Origin: Rhynchospora pubera
Taxonomy: Eukaryota > Streptophyta > Magnoliopsida > Poales > Cyperaceae
Length of the DNA: 64,000 nucleotides
NCBI GenBank assembly: GCA_028095005.1
Contig: CM051460.1
Coordinates: 67,247,676-67,311,675 of the forward strand
Direction of reading: 5' to 3'
How positions within the stretch are numbered: position 1 is the first letter of the stretch; each line of letters opens with the position of its first letter. The translations under genes and the position numbers were made by a program. Below are positions 1 through 13,400 of this stretch, piece after piece. Below the pieces are notes generated by a model. It saw only the letters and a program-made list of their open reading frames with translations, was not told where the DNA came from and made no database searches.

Positions 1-690
1 TGGCATTATAAAGAAGGTAAATCAAGGACATTCCCTCAGCGTTAGCGATAATCTAAACTTTTTAACCTCTAAATTAATCATTATGAACTATTTTTTAAAA
101 AATAAATGCCCACACATTGGGTGGGCGTGTTTGCTAGTATATATAAGGTATTAAGGTTGGTCTGTTTGTTAAGTTGATTTATAGAAGAAAAATTATCAGA
201 AAAGTAGCATAGAACATTGAGGACAATTGGACATGATAAACCGAAAGTAGGAATTACGTTGAGAACTTTCCAAACTGAAATGCACAAAAAATGGAGCCTC
301 AAAAGTCAAAACTATTGATGAATAAAAATAGAAGTATATAAACCTTTTTCCGAAACAAAAGCTGAGTTTTGAAAGCTTCCAAACAAACATTGACTGTACT
401 ATTGACTAGCCTTGGGGTTTTAAAACCATTGATATCAAATATGAGCAACAGCAATCTTTTTCGAAACAGAATTAGGCTTGAAGTATTGATGACAACTAGC
501 AAACTGAGAATGACAAGAACAAACAGCAAAATAGGAATAAGTGATATTATTTCAGAACAAATACTTGAAGATTGGCAGCTTTTAAAATAGAAATCCATTG
601 CATTCAATATTTTGATTCATCTGTGGACATAGTTAGAACAAAATAACCTCCATTGATCACTAGCCACCTTTGCTCCAGACCAAGCGCCAT
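1..690. other. AT-rich upstream region of the CYP78A relic
   Basis: No convincing gene. Short open frames here lack family motifs, and overlapping frames on both strands are equally open, as expected in AT-rich DNA. The last 100 bases contain the core promoter of the P450 relic. Confidence 0.5.
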
Positions 691-698
691 TATAAATA
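691..698 (+). promoter_or_regulatory. TATA box of the CYP78A relic
   Basis: TATAAATA lies 49 bp upstream of the ATG at 747, which would place a transcription start near 720-725 and give a short leader of about 25 bases. The spacing is normal for a plant promoter, so the core promoter has survived although the gene behind it is broken. Confidence 0.6.
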
Positions 699-746
699 CC
701 CTCTGGAGCCTCTGTTGTCCTCACAGCACATCAAATATCATCAGCC

Positions 747-2862
747 ATGGCACTAGTCCTCCAATCATCCTCTACTGACTCAAGCTGGTGGGTTTTCACT
801 CTGTCAGCATTTCTGGGCAGTGAAGTCCTTGCCGACCACTCTCTTCTTGTAGTCTCACTCTTCATTGGCCTCCATTTCAGCTGTCCTTATTGCATGGGCT
901 CTCTCGTCAGGTGGCCCTGCCTGGGCCAATGGTCACTCGCACAGAGGTGCCACCCAGATCCCTGGACCACGCGGCATCCCTTTATTTGGAAGTATCTTCT
1001 CCCTCGCTCGGGGCTTGCCACACTGTACCTTAGCAAAACTGTCCAAGTCTAACCGGGCAACTCAACTGATGGCCTTCTCCATAGGTTCAACTCCTGCTGT
1101 TGTTTCCTCTGAACCAGGAGTCGCAAAAGAGATACTGACTCATCCCAATTTCACTGACCGGCCGCTGAAGCGTTCCGCACGTGAACTGATGTTTTCCCGA
1201 GCCATTGGGTTTGCACCGAGTGGGACATACTGGCGTATGCTCAGGCGCATCGCTTCGACACACCTCTTTGCACCACGGCGCATTGCAGCTCATGAACCCA
1301 GCCGACAGTTTGACTGCAGCACCATGCTTTCGGGCATTGAGTCTGAAATGGACAGTACCAGTTCAGTCAAGTTGCGGAATCACCTGCAAGGTGCAGCCTT
1401 GAACAATATCATGGGAAGTGTTTTCGGGAAGCGATACAATCTTTCAGAAGAGAATGCCGATGCTGAGGTCTTAAAGAAGATGGTTCGTGAAGGGTTCGCT
1501 TTGCTGGGGGCCTTTAACTGGTCAGATCACTTCTCATGGTTACCAAAAATGTTCGACCCATCACGGGTTGAGTAATGGTCTGCAGATCTAGTGCCACGTG
1601 TCAGAAAGCTGGTTTCCGAAATCATTGATGAGCACAGGAAGTCCCTTGAAGGATGTGAGAGACAGTTAGGCGACAATGGTGATTTTGTCGATGTGTTGCT
1701 TTCTCTTGAAGGGGAAGAGAAGCTCAATGCAGATGATATGGTTGCAGTCCTTTGGGTATGTCTATTGTTCTATTTATCTATACAAATTATGACTTACTTT
1801 GACAGTTCACTATCTAACGCTTTATATAGATTTTATCCATTTACATGTAACATTGGAAGACCGAATCCTAATTTAGTTAACTGCCAAAAACCTGAAACAT
1901 TGTATCCTAGCACAGTACTATAAAGGTGGCAACACAGCTGAAACATTGGCTGCCTAACTGCCTCTCACATGCTATGTGTAGGTTAAATTCTGAGAAGCAT
2001 GTGAAGATTAGTTTCAATTTATATCACATGCTATGTGAAACAAAAATTTCAACATGAAATTGTAGAATTCCCCATGAATATTGGGATTGTTTCTGTTTTG
2101 TGTTGTTTTGACTGTTCAGTAATGAAAGAGTAGAAGGGTTTTTAATAAGTAGGATACAACATTAATCACATTTATTTCTCCAGAACAACAATCACTGGTA
2201 GTTCTATTATAAGACTTAACTTATTTGTTGCTCTTCATTTTCTTTTTCCTTCAATTTTTACTTCCATGTCTGTTATCTACACATGTAGGAGATGATCTTT
2301 CGTGGGACTGATACAACAACACTCCTCACAGAGTGGGCCATGGCCGAGCTTGTCCTCCACCCGACCATTCAATCCAACTCAGATCCGAGATAGACTCTGT
2401 TGTGGGTTCCACTGGTACTATCTAGGATGCTGATGTTGCACAAATGCCTTACCTCCAAGCAGTTGTCAAAGAAACCCTTCGTGTGCATCTCCTGGTCCAC
2501 TCCTCTCCTGGGCCCGCCTCTCGACTGATGACATACAAACTCAGCAATGGCATGGTTGTGCCAGCTGGTACAGCCATGGTGAACATGTGGGCAATCACCC
2601 AATGACTCTTCCATCTGGACCAACCCAGACAAGTTTGACCCGGCCCGTTTCATGGCGTCTGAAGGAGGTGCCAACATAGATGTCCGTGGTGGGGACCTCA
2701 AACTTGCACCATTTGGTGCCGGCCGGCGTGTCTGTCCAGGTAAGAACCTTGGTCTGGTCACCGTCAGTCTTTGGGTTGCTAGGCTTGTGCAACGTTTTGA
2801 GTGAGGCCCAGTGGATAGTGATCCTGTTGATCTGTCTGAGGTGCTGAGACTAGTGTTCTCCA
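747..2862 (+). pseudogene. Cytochrome P450 CYP78A-type pseudogene
   Basis: Two-exon relic of a microsomal P450 of the CYP78A family, a plant family linked to organ size and growth signalling (known from the family). Exon 1 is about 747-1755 and exon 2 about 2289-2862; the intron keeps GT (1756) and AG (2287-2288) and sits where CYP78A genes have theirs. Recognisable parts are the N-terminal anchor region, the proline hinge IPGPRGIPLFGS, the oxygen-binding I-helix FRGTDTT (start of exon 2), the K-helix KETLR and the heme loop FGAGRRVCPG with its cysteine ligand. It is disabled by a frameshift near 865 in the anchor, an in-frame TAA at 1573-1575, and several stops and shifts in exon 2 (around 2390-2620). 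The end of the usual C-terminus is missing beyond about 2850, where repeat DNA begins. CYP78A is assigned by motif wording; the subfamily member is not determined. Confidence 0.85.
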
Positions 2863-3027
2863 ATCGTGCGTGTCGTGGCGTGTCGTGTCAAACACGATCG
2901 TGTTAGAGTCTCGTGTCGTGTCGTGTTGACACGAACTATTTTTTTAATCGTGTTTGATCAAACACCTAGAACAAGTAGATAAGATAATATTTTACAACTC
3001 CCTAAGATATCTACATCTAGCTAGGTG
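2853..3027. repeat. CGTGT-rich repeat, possible truncated hAT end
   Basis: After the P450 homology stops, the sequence begins TAGTGTTCTCCAATCGTG and is packed with CGTGTCGTG/CACGA repeats in both orientations, then becomes AT-rich. This resembles the subterminal repeats of some plant hAT elements, but no matching second end or 8-bp duplication was found. It may be an insertion that removed the P450 C-terminus and was itself broken when the LTR at 3033 inserted. Confidence 0.35.
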
Positions 3028-3032
3028 TAAAC

Positions 3033-4829
3033 TGTGACATACGACTGTTTTGGCCCATGACCAGACCATGTTTCGGTCATGTAGAGCGTGGGCAGCAGCG
3101 ATGCTTGTCACGCAATGTTGTTGGTTGGCCACGAACCTGCCTTGCATGTGTTGTGCATCATCTAAGGCAGCATGAAAATATGTTAATTGTGGGTGAAAAT
3201 GACTTGTAGTGGTGACCCAAAGTAGGGTTGTTGGATAGGCCAAAGTGTATTGTATTGGCTGCCGGTTGTAAACCGTAAGTTGGAACGGTGTTTAGGCCGT
3301 TTCTCCAAGCGTGTGTTGGGTGACCAATTGAACTGGAGGTGTCCAGTGGTTAGCACCAATGGAGGTGACCAATTGAACAGTTCAAATTGCTTTTGACCAG
3401 CCCCTAGAATAGGGACACCTAGCAGCTTAGTCATCAAGGAGAGAGAAGGGCTTGTTGACACATGTCCAGCACCTCTTAAGCATGGTTTCTCCCCAGCCCA
3501 AGCCCTCTAACTTGGGAAAATTCGTACTGCTATGTCTAGCCCCAAAAACAGACCCAGATAGCAAAGTTTGAGAGTCTCTAGTGCATGAAATAGCTAGCCT
3601 GGACCATAACAGTATAGCTGGGGCAGCCGGGAGCGATGTACGGTGCATGATTGACCATGTAAACCACTCAAACCAGGCCAAGGAAGTGGTAGGGGCTGCT
3701 GCCAAGTATGATTCATGGCTGCCACACCCGAACTAGACCCGCAGCGGTGTAAAGCGTGGGACTCGTGCGGTGAGGCAACGACGATGACAGCGCCATAGAG
3801 ATGGTCGGCTGGGTAAAGGTTAAGGTGCGGGTTTCCGTATGAACTCGTTAAGTTTCAGTTTATGATTTTAACTGCATAAGTGCATGTTGAACTTGACTTG
3901 GCATGGCATGATAATTGTAGGTGCTGAATTTATATGCATGGTAACTCTAATTTTTATAGTATGGCAGCTATGTAAATTGTTATGGAAATGCATGGCATGT
4001 GACTGTCATGTTGAATGGTTAATCTATTGGTAAGTGATGGAATGGCTTATGGTATGGATTGGAAGTACTAAATGTGCGATGAATGGCATTTGCATCTTTG
4101 GTAGTCGGAGTCGCGACCGACTGTCCAAGGGCCGTGAGGTAAGCGCTTATGTTCCGGGACTCAATTATTGAGGGGGTAAATGTCCTCGGCATTTGTACTA
4201 TTTGACTGGATCGTACTGGATTGGATTGGATTGGATTGAAAATGGAATCGCCCGGCGTGGGATTCCAATGGAATTGTTGGATTTGGATTGATGATAAACC
4301 AGCCTAGATTGTGCATGGTTAGGTGTCCAAAACATGGCTGACTTTTGTATGACTTATGTTATTTGATTGCCTAATCTCAATCGGCTGGCCTATGCATTGC
4401 ATGATGTTTTAAATGATTTCATGGCTGATGCTTATGTTTATTGAAAAGGTTATTTCCTAAAGTTGAACGTGTGTGTTTTTAGTTGCCGCAATGTGAAACT
4501 TAGGAGTTCATGTGGCTGGAACTAAAAACCGCACTGAGATAAATTATGTTTATCTCACCGCTCCACTGTTTTGTGGGTTCCAGGTACGGCAAGGATCGGA
4601 GTAAGGAATCGTGCGATGGGAAGTAAATCAGCGGCAGTGCTTGGGTTGGGAAATTTGTGTGTAATTGACCACTTGATTATATTGAATTGTAAATGTGATT
4701 CCTGGGATTTTTATGCACTGTTTGTATTATGCTATTGACCTGCATATCATGGTTGGGACTGCCTTGTGTACATGCGCGGCGCGTTGTGCACGGCAGGCTG
4801 TGGCACCGACATGGCTGCGGGGTGTCACA
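3033..4829 (+). mobile_element. Solo LTR, 1797 bp, probably Ty3/gypsy Tekay/Del type
   Basis: It begins TGTGACA (3033-3039) and ends TGTCACA (4823-4829), perfect 7-bp inverted ends of TG...CA form. It is flanked by a perfect 5-bp target duplication TAAAC (3028-3032 and 4830-4834). There are no coding remnants, no primer-binding site beside it and no second LTR, so it is a solo LTR left by recombination between two LTRs. The ending GCGGGGTGTCACA is the style of chromovirus (Tekay/Del) LTRs; that lineage call is inference. Confidence 0.85.
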
Positions 4830-4834
4830 TAAAC

Positions 4835-5284
4835 TACAAGCACCCCTACATCCAGCAGGGAATACTTCCAAGGGGCCAGGGTTAAGTGATACATCAGTAG
4901 CACTTTTCAAATTCAACCGACTGATGCCAACCCCAAAAGAGTGTATGCCCAAATCATGCCTCACATCATAGTAAATTTCATTCCCTTGCTCCTCATATTA
5001 GTGCTATTATCATGACTGAGAAATAGCGCACAGTTTCCATTGTCCCTCATTTGACACCATTGCTGCTTATCATTTATCCATTTATAGATGTAAATTTTAT
5101 TATTATCTTCAAGATACTTGGGACTTGGGAGAATTGACTAAAAGAGGCCCGCAAGATTTCGTATCTCCCTCAACCAGATTTATGTGTTCTTTAGTGCTAT
5201 TATATTTGATTTTTAAGGATAGGTTCACGCATTGGGTCCGAGGGTCATAAACTGATACTTCCTATTACTATTGCCTGCATAAAC
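4835..5284. other. Intergenic, no feature seen
   Basis: No gene or repeat structure recognised. The P450 3' end does not resume here. Confidence 0.4.
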
Positions 5285-5287
5285 TAA

Positions 5288-5476
5288 GGCTTTGATCAAA
5301 ATGATTTTTATGTGGGATTTCATTTCATGGAATTCATTTCTCGAGATTTCATTGGGTCTAAATAATAACATAGAAATTCTGACCAAATGGCATCAAATCC
5401 ATCCATTTTGATCAAAAATTTTCTAATGAAATGAAATAAAATCTCATGCTAAAAAATTGTCATTTTGATCAGGGCC
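5288..5476. mobile_element. Tourist-like (PIF/Harbinger) MITE, 189 bp
   Basis: Terminal inverted repeats GGCTTTGATCAAAATGA and TCATTTTGATCAGGGCC match at 15 of 17 positions. They are flanked by the trinucleotide TAA on both sides (5285-5287, 5477-5479), the usual target duplication of Tourist elements. No coding capacity. Confidence 0.75.
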
Positions 5477-5479
5477 TAA

Positions 5480-6658
5480 GTTGTTATGCCAAGTAAAATC
5501 CAACAGATGCCCAAACACACCCGACCTCTCCTATAGTCTGGTCCGTTGAGTATCACCAATTTGGCAGAAAACTAACACCCAATCTGACGATGGTCGAGAG
5601 CAAGCAACCACAACACGATCAGGCTCAGATAAACTGCAATACAGCACTACCTTCTGGGTGCAATGTCTGTAACGTTCAGCCACATCAACAGACCCACTTG
5701 TTATTAGTTGCAGCACAAGCCAGCCACAGGAGGAGCCATAGATGCATTTGTGAATAATTAAGATTAAAAAGGAACTAATTTCCCTCTAACGTTCCTAATA
5801 TATACTTGTTTAGAAAGTAAATACAAACAATCAATACCCTCTCCATGTACATGAGCACCCAAAACAGTTGATATGCGACCAATACTCTTATCAAATTTTC
5901 CCTTCCACCAAAAATAGGAACACTTTATATATATATATAATAAATTACCTAATTCTAATAAATAAGAGCTAAATTAGACCGAGAGCACTCACATTTTGAG
6001 TCTGTCCTTTCTATTCAAGAAGTTGGGTCAGTACAAAATAACAAGTAATGCTCAAATCAAAAGTGATGACTGCTGCAAACGAAGAGGAACAATTGAGGCG
6101 CATTTTCTAACCTTGCAAGCATAGGATCCAAACGAGAGAAGCGAGATTGAACAACGGAGGCGCCAAGGCAAGAAGCATCGAGCGAGAGTGGGCCCCGCCT
6201 GTCAGGAAATAGAAAAAACCTGGAAGTGAAACTGGGAAGTGAAACCTGGAAGTGAAACCTGTTACCTGAATAGAAGATGAAGATGATGAAACGAGGGAGG
6301 AGATTTGGGCCTAAACTTTTAAATGGGCCTAGATATTTTGGTCCGAGATTAAGCTAGGGAGGAGAGGACTGCCGAATGTTAACCCAATTACGAAATATAT
6401 AATTCTTAATTTTTAAGTATTTTCACTTGATGGATCATTTCTGGTGATTGACATCTCCAACTTCCAAACTATTAAGTTAATCTCCGGATGCAAACTTAAG
6501 CTATTGCAAAATACACATTTAAAGTACATAATTAATTATTGGAGATTTCGTGATTGTTGGTTTAAACTTTCATAGCAATTGAATCTTTTTTCTTTTTGGA
6601 TAAGTTAGCCAATAAAAACTCGATGATGTTTTTCTAAAATGCGAATATATAATGAGCA
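5480..6658. other. Intergenic with a small tandem repeat and a weak coding relic
   Basis: A short tandem repeat of about 14 bp (TGGAAGTGAAACC type, three copies) lies at 6219-6262. On the minus strand at 5531-5716 a 61-codon frame ends with a WVLVFCQIGDTQ-like stretch, faintly recalling F-box/DUF295 proteins; this is too weak to call as a gene. The rest is unremarkable. Confidence 0.35.
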
Positions 6659-6668
6659 ATTAATTTAC

Positions 6669-6960
6669 AGGAATTATAAGTGCCATCGGTAAATATATCA
6701 TCCCAGCCATCGCTAAATACAAAGTGAACATATACAGCAAATAAGGTGAACATATAGACGATCTAAGTGAACACACAAATAAGTGTTGTCATCACTTGTT
6801 CAGAAATTTACATGCATATTCAACTTATTTTCATTGAACTTATTTATTTGTATGTGTTCACTTAGATCGTCTATATGTTCACTTTGTTTGCTGTATATGT
6901 TCACTTTATATTTAGCGATGACAGGGATGGCAAAATTGTAGATGACAGTAATCAATTTCC
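6669..6960. mobile_element. Mutator-like foldback MITE, 292 bp
   Basis: Two arms of more than 100 bp are inverted copies of each other. The best core is AAGTGAACATATACAGCAAA on the left with its complement on the right, and GACGATCTAAGTGAACACA with its complement. The element is bounded by a perfect 10-bp direct repeat ATTAATTTAC (6659-6668 and 6961-6970), which fits the 8-11 bp duplication of Mutator-like elements. No coding capacity. Confidence 0.75.
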
Positions 6961-6970
6961 ATTAATTTAC

Positions 6971-8678
6971 ATATTACATATGCATGAAACTCTTTGATAA
7001 GACGATTATGGAGGATTTTCTGCTTATTTGTTTTATCTTTTAAATTTTCAAAAATAAAATATTTTATTTAATGAACACTATATAGAAGTTAATTTTCAGT
7101 TTTTTTATTATTTTAAGTCTGAACACAAACAAAAGTATAACTTAATATATTTGGAAATAAATATCCTTTTGTATAGAATTCTCCTAACATAAACCCAACA
7201 CGATACTGATGTATACTGACATTTATGAACTTCTTTTCTAAATTTCAAGTGCCCCAATAAAGTTGTAGATATCATCAAATTAACCTATTGATGTTAGGTT
7301 CTTCTATTCAAAAGTATATTATTAATAAGTGTGTAAGACAATTTAACATATTACGAATGATCTATGTTTATCAAGGGACCAATATTTTGTTGCATCGCGT
7401 TGAATACGAACAAGGTACATGATAAACTCTAAAACGCCGTACTAGTCTACATAACTAATGATAGAAAAAATTTCAATGAAAAAAATTCAAATTCACAGGA
7501 ATGAATGTTTATTTGCATTTGGTCGACAACACGGTTTTCCCAAAATTTTCCTGAAATATCTAATATAGAACATGGCAAAGAAACAAAAAAAAAAAAAAAA
7601 AACAAACCAATAGACTGTGGTAGCCTGGTAGGTGTGAAAATTAGGTGAGAAATGGATACATATAGATATAGAAGTTTTTAAGTTTATGTCCTAAGAAAAC
7701 CCACTTTTCTCCGGGCCCGCATTTGCGTGTTCCGCCAAGTGCTGCAGCTTTCCTTTTATTCCACTTCAGAACATGGATGACTACAAATTGGACGGCAGGG
7801 AAGCTTTTTTGGATCCTACTTAGCCGCCTTCTTGGAAAGTTCCTGATTAATTGAGATTCTTTTTTTTTTTGTTACAATTATAATTATAATTGATAGATAA
7901 ATATGGTCCCTAAACTTCTACAAAACATCTCTATCCTGATTTGATATATATCATATAAAGTGTAGTTTGAATGACAATTGGTTATAAATTAAAGGAGTCC
8001 TTATCATCTCTGGTGCTTTATTTGGTTTCAAATTAATAAATCATACCTGAAAATTGATCGGTGACAATGAATGTATAGAATATTTCGAGAGATATAAACC
8101 AAGCAAAATTAAGAAACATATTGTTATTTGCTTCAATTAAGATAGCATAACCAATGAGCTCCATATTTATAGCATCTATCAATCTGGGTGTTCGTTGACT
8201 AGATGCTTATAAAAGAATTTGAAAACAGTAGAACATATAAAAGAAGAGGAGGGTTCAATAAAAATGAAATTTATCCAAGCTTTTATTATTGAACAACATT
8301 TAAAATATCAAACCGATGTTTTATAAAAACTAGACGTACATTAATACTATTATTATTATATAACGTGAACCCTTGAGCTATTTTTCTTTTGTAAAAACAT
8401 AACGCTGTTGACACCTATTTAAAATAATATGCAATTACCAAATTTGAAAAATCTTGTCATGTCAGGAAATATGCGTTCATAAACAGTGGTTTTATCGTGA
8501 AGCTCTCATGACAGGTCCTTTGATGAGAAAAGTAATTGAAAGTTATTCATTAGTGGGAGTAATTAGTGCTTTTGATTCCACTAATTTAAGATAGGTTCAC
8601 ATCTGAATCATGTAATGAGTCTCTCTTTCCCACTTTCGAACAACTTGCTTCATCGAACGTACACTTTTTTCCTAAGCT
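6971..8678. other. AT-rich intergenic region
   Basis: Homopolymer A and T runs (for example near 7588-7602 and 7861-7870) and no open frame of note. No gene recognised. Confidence 0.5.
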
Positions 8679-8683
8679 TTAAC

Positions 8684-10460
8684 TGTTAGAGTTATGTCCT
8701 AGAAGTCAATAATTTAATGACTTAATTATTAGTTTATGTTGTGGATGATATATTATCATCTGTTCCTAGGTTTATTATTGACAGATTATTCAGGTTGAGG
8801 ATCTGAATTGTAGATCTCTGTGGATCATTCTTTAGAATGACAATAATAAATCTAAACGGTCCATAATCTTGATAATTAACAAAGGAACATTAATTATCAT
8901 ATAAGATTAGTATGCAAGTTAAGTGATGATTAAGTTCTACTAATCATAGGTAAAGAGTTACCAACTTAATTGCATATGTATATGTTATGGAACATAGTAC
9001 AGGACTTGACCCAATGAAATAAACATATGGATTGTGTTAAGTGTCATTGTTTATTTCGTTATGATTTTGGTTCTAAGTTTGAGATGTTTATCTTTTCCAC
9101 ATGAGGATAGGTTCAATAAATATTGTCTACCGCTGATTCCCGATAAGGGCTGCTATACGGACTTTATTTATGTTCTCTTGAATTGTGCGGGGAAAAGCTA
9201 ATCATCAAGAAAACCGTATGTCCCTCATTAATTCACTTAGTGAGTGACGATATCTGTTTGGGCCCCTTGATGGAGTTGGATCGTATGCGCGCAACTAAGC
9301 GATCAACTCTAGATCAAGAAACGTATAATCTGCAAGAATGACACATTCCTATCTTGGATTATACGATGATATCGTGTGACATAAGAATCAAAATAGAGAA
9401 ACATATTTATTCTCTTATGCAGGATTAAAATATTGTAGCAGTACACTATTTATGTGAATTGGGAATCATAACGTGTTGCTAGATACCGCTTATGATTATT
9501 GGAATTAAATAGCGATTTAATTCCATGTCCAACTTAGCATAAATCCTCAAAGGGTCACACAAATAGGACTTTAACCATACAGTGTATTAATTGATTTGTT
9601 TGCATTGGAGAATGCAAAAATATGATGAGTTGATTAATTAATTATATACCGTTGCAAACCGTTATAATTAATTACATCAAAAGGATCATATAAAAATTAA
9701 TTTAATACATATGCTTATCCCAAAGTAATTATCATTGAGTTGATAATTAATTATGCTCAACAATATTTAATATAATTGTAGGAATTATATTGAATAAATA
9801 GGCTTAATTTAATTAGCCGTTGTGAGCCGAAATAATAATCAATTGGATAGGCCCATTATATAATTGATATAATAGGCTTAAGAGAAAATAATTAAAATAT
9901 GGAAAAGGCCCAATTTAGGCCTTTTATTTGGCCGGCCATAGAGTGGCAAAATGGTAAATTGTGAGGTAAGAAGGTTGGACTTGATCTCTATATAAGGACC
10001 ACTAGTTGGTGCCTTCCAACCCTAGTTCTCTCTCCTCCTCTTGCCTCCTTCTCTAGCCGCCACCTTCAAAGAGAGAAAATTGGTTTTCTCTATTCCATTT
10101 TTTGCTCTCTTCCATTGATTATTAATAGGTCTCATGTGTTGAGAATAGCTATTCCTAAAATTAGTTCAAGAATAGTAAAGGGATGAGCATTCCTCTAGTT
10201 CCTACTAGCATAGGACCTATGAGAATGGTTAGTTTCCTTGGTGGACTCGAGGCGCGCGATTAGGAGGCGAAGGAGAGCACCCCATCGATTCCCATGCCGT
10301 AGGATCGAGCCCCGCGAATACGATTTCGCGGGAGGTATCGATTTCTCCTCTTTCTCTTTGTGTCTATTGCTTAAAGTACTAGATCTCGTGTTGCTTGTGT
10401 TTTAATTGGATTAATTAAGGGTAATTAGTCACAAAATTAAAATTGGACAATTTCCTAACA
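8684..10460 (+). repeat. Left (5') LTR of the copia element
   Basis: 1777 bp, the same length as the right LTR with no indels noticed. Differences from the right copy seen by eye are at 9664, the A/G in ATATAAAAATT near 9692, the G/A in ATTGTAGG near 9778, the C/A in GCCACCTTC near 10063, the G/T in TTCAAGAATAG near 10170, the G/A in TATGAGAATGG near 10222, and the A/G in TTGGACAATT near 10447. Confidence 0.92.
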
Positions 10461-10461
10461 G

Positions 10462-10473
10462 TGGTATCAGAGC
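10462..10473 (+). promoter_or_regulatory. Primer-binding site (initiator tRNA-Met)
   Basis: TGGTATCAGAGC follows the left LTR after one base. It is complementary to the 3' end of plant initiator tRNA-Met, the usual minus-strand primer of Ty1/copia elements. Confidence 0.9.
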
Positions 10474-13400
10474 ACATGGTCGTACTTAAGCTATTTTGAC
10501 ACTTAATTAAGAGAAATTGGCTAATTAACGGATTAGTAGAGATGATGCGTTTGTTTGCTGTCTGGAAATGGTATTTTCTGTGTTGTTTCGCGTTTTTCGA
10601 TGTGATAAGTTCTCTGGAAGATCTTTCCATCTACATGAAAGTTGTAGATCTTTGGATTGTGATTCTTTTGGCGTTGGATTAACATTTTTCTGAATTAGTA
10701 TAGATTTATTGTGAATAAAACGGCGACAGTGCGCAGAACCAGTTTCTGCTCGCACTGTCCTGTTTGAATGGCTTGAAAGATTTATATTTTGAATATATGT
10801 ACCAGTGTTCTATGGCTAGAAATAAAGAGGACTTGAAGCTATTTCTGAGCATGTATAAATTGTTGCATGACTCGGATTAATTTGTGGGTTTTCAAGTATG
10901 AAAAGGAAGATCTTGTCAGATCCAGTTTGTTGAGCAAATCGATTGTTCTAATAAACTGTACCAACTGAGAACTCCTTTAAAAATTCTGTTTAAATGGAGT
11001 TGTTCTATTTTGAGTTAGGATTCCAGGAAAATTAATTTCATAATTTTTCGTGGATGTTTGGACCTTCAACTAGGTTAAAACCTTTCGATTGACAGTCTGT
11101 TCCAGTACAGAATTTGTTGATTGTTTAGGCTGTAACTTAATATTATTGAACTGAACTTGGTTGTTTTCTTTTCATGAATGGATAGCCTGTAGTCTAAACA
11201 AGTTTTTCTATGTATATTGTATATATAAAAACTGGATAGAAGGTGGTCTAACAGACCAAATGGTTGAGAGGATAAGCTGAAAATCTCATAACGGTGTTTC
11301 ATGCACTTGTAAGAGATTTGTCTTTTTTTATTCTCCCAGATGGTTTAAGATCTCTTCTTGAAATTTTTACTGGTAGTCACAACTTTGATAAGGAGCTTAA
11401 GTAATTTATTTGAGAATTTTGGGAGACCGAAAACAGTTGTTTTTGTTGGATTCCATTAGTTACGTTTTTTGGTAAATTACTGTTTTTCTAAGTATTCAAA
11501 CTAGTTGAAATTAATTAGAAAACTCCTTGTTTGATCTCCTTTCAGTTATGGGATGTTGAAAGAACTTTCTAAATGAATTTAAACAAGTTTGGTTGTTTAA
11601 AATTGAGAATTTGTACACGGAATTTACTTATAGCAAACGATACGCAAAGATGCTTGAAAATCGTTAATTGGAAACAAAGTGCTTGTATGTGCTAACTTTG
11701 TTTTGTAGGTGGATAGTGGGTTTAGTATGGCTCAAGACTCAATGCCTTGTGGTTGTAAATTGAATGCATGTGTGAATGTTTGTAATGCGGCCTTTGGTGC
11801 CATTAATTAATTAATTTGTTGATTAATTTTAATGTAACTTGTGAGGCTTGCATGCCCCTAAGGCTAGGATGGGAGTAGGATATTTTTCACATGTATTTTG
11901 TACCTTTATTTATATAGGATTTAGATCCTTATAGAATTTAGTGGGAAGGACAAGGATTGGATTAGTTTTGTTCCATGGATGATGTGGCGAAACTAATGCA
12001 AGCGGGAGCCATACAAACCCACAACTGTGAGATGCTTATATGTGATTGCTTGTGATTGCTATGAATTGTCATAGGCTAGGTATGGGTGTATGCTTACATG
12101 ACCAACAAACAAGTGTCACTTAATTGATAGTCCCAAACAAAACATGATTAAGTTAAATCGCCCTCCTTCTCTCTATCCCCTTCTAACGTGTATGATCGTT
12201 CATTGATGCATTCTCGCCGACGCGGGACATCGTGTTCCATCATCCGTGTCGGGGTGTAAATCGGATTTACTAGGAGCAAATAGAGAAAGGTTACTTAACG
12301 ATGTTTTCTAATCGGATTGGACATCGGGGCAAAGTTTGTGGATGTACATGTGATATTTCACAAACCAAGAATCATATGGAATGATTGGTTGGAGAACCTA
12401 CTCTATCTAGTTGTTTTTGGTGTCACGCCGACGCTAGCACCATCTCAACGAAAATAGGGATCTTGGAAAACCTACTACATTAGGGACATTAAATAATTGT
12501 AGTGGGAGTTTTATTTGTTATAAATAAAACAATTGCATAAACTAAATGACCGTAAATTGATTTTGTTATAGATGTTTAAATTGTTAATTTTGTTGCGATC
12601 AATCTTTGAAAATTAACAAACTCGTTTCTAAAAGTATTCACTTAAAGAAGTAATACCGATTCCTAAGACACGATCTTAGTGAAGAGAAATTTGAGTATGT
12701 CAATTCCCAAAACTTTCCTCAAACTACCCGAACGTAGCAACGCGATGATTGATTGACTTTTGGCGAAAAGTTATTCAATAAAGCGTATGCTTAATATCCT
12801 CATTTGAAATTTTTAGACCTTTGAATTAGCGAATTCATATGGACTAAAATTAACTCGTACGTTCTCATCCGCTTACTCAAGAAAGTGTTCTTGGAGAAAG
12901 TAGATATTAACTCCATCATTTATGATTGAGTATAAAGAATATGAGTTGACCAAGAGATTATTCTTTTAAAAGAAGTTATATGAATGTTTGATTAGCTCAC
13001 AAATCGAAAGATTGAAGTAGCTAATTGATGACTAGAGATATTAATCTCCGACATCAAGGATTGTTGATATTGTCATACGATCTCTTTGGAATTATAAAGG
13101 ATATAATGTTACCTTCTTCGCACACTTGTTGATGCAAAAAGGTAATTGGTTAAGTATACAAGAAATACTTCACCAAGGTATGAGTTGAAATTTCGAGACC
13201 CTCATTTGTGACCATGTGTCACATGAGATGTTTCATTTGCCGTTTGTGGGAGGCATTTGAAAGGTTGTCTGAAATACCATGATTGTGACGATTAGAAAAA
13301 TTCTAATCCTAAAGTGTATTTGTCGTTCAAATTATCTCACTATCTCTAATTTACACTAGTAACTTGATACTAGTTCATATGCTCACATTTAACGAAATGC

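Noticed and set aside
5531..5716. Fragment resembling an F-box/DUF295 protein
   Set aside because: Only about 60 residues, a weak likeness, and no flanking coding sequence.
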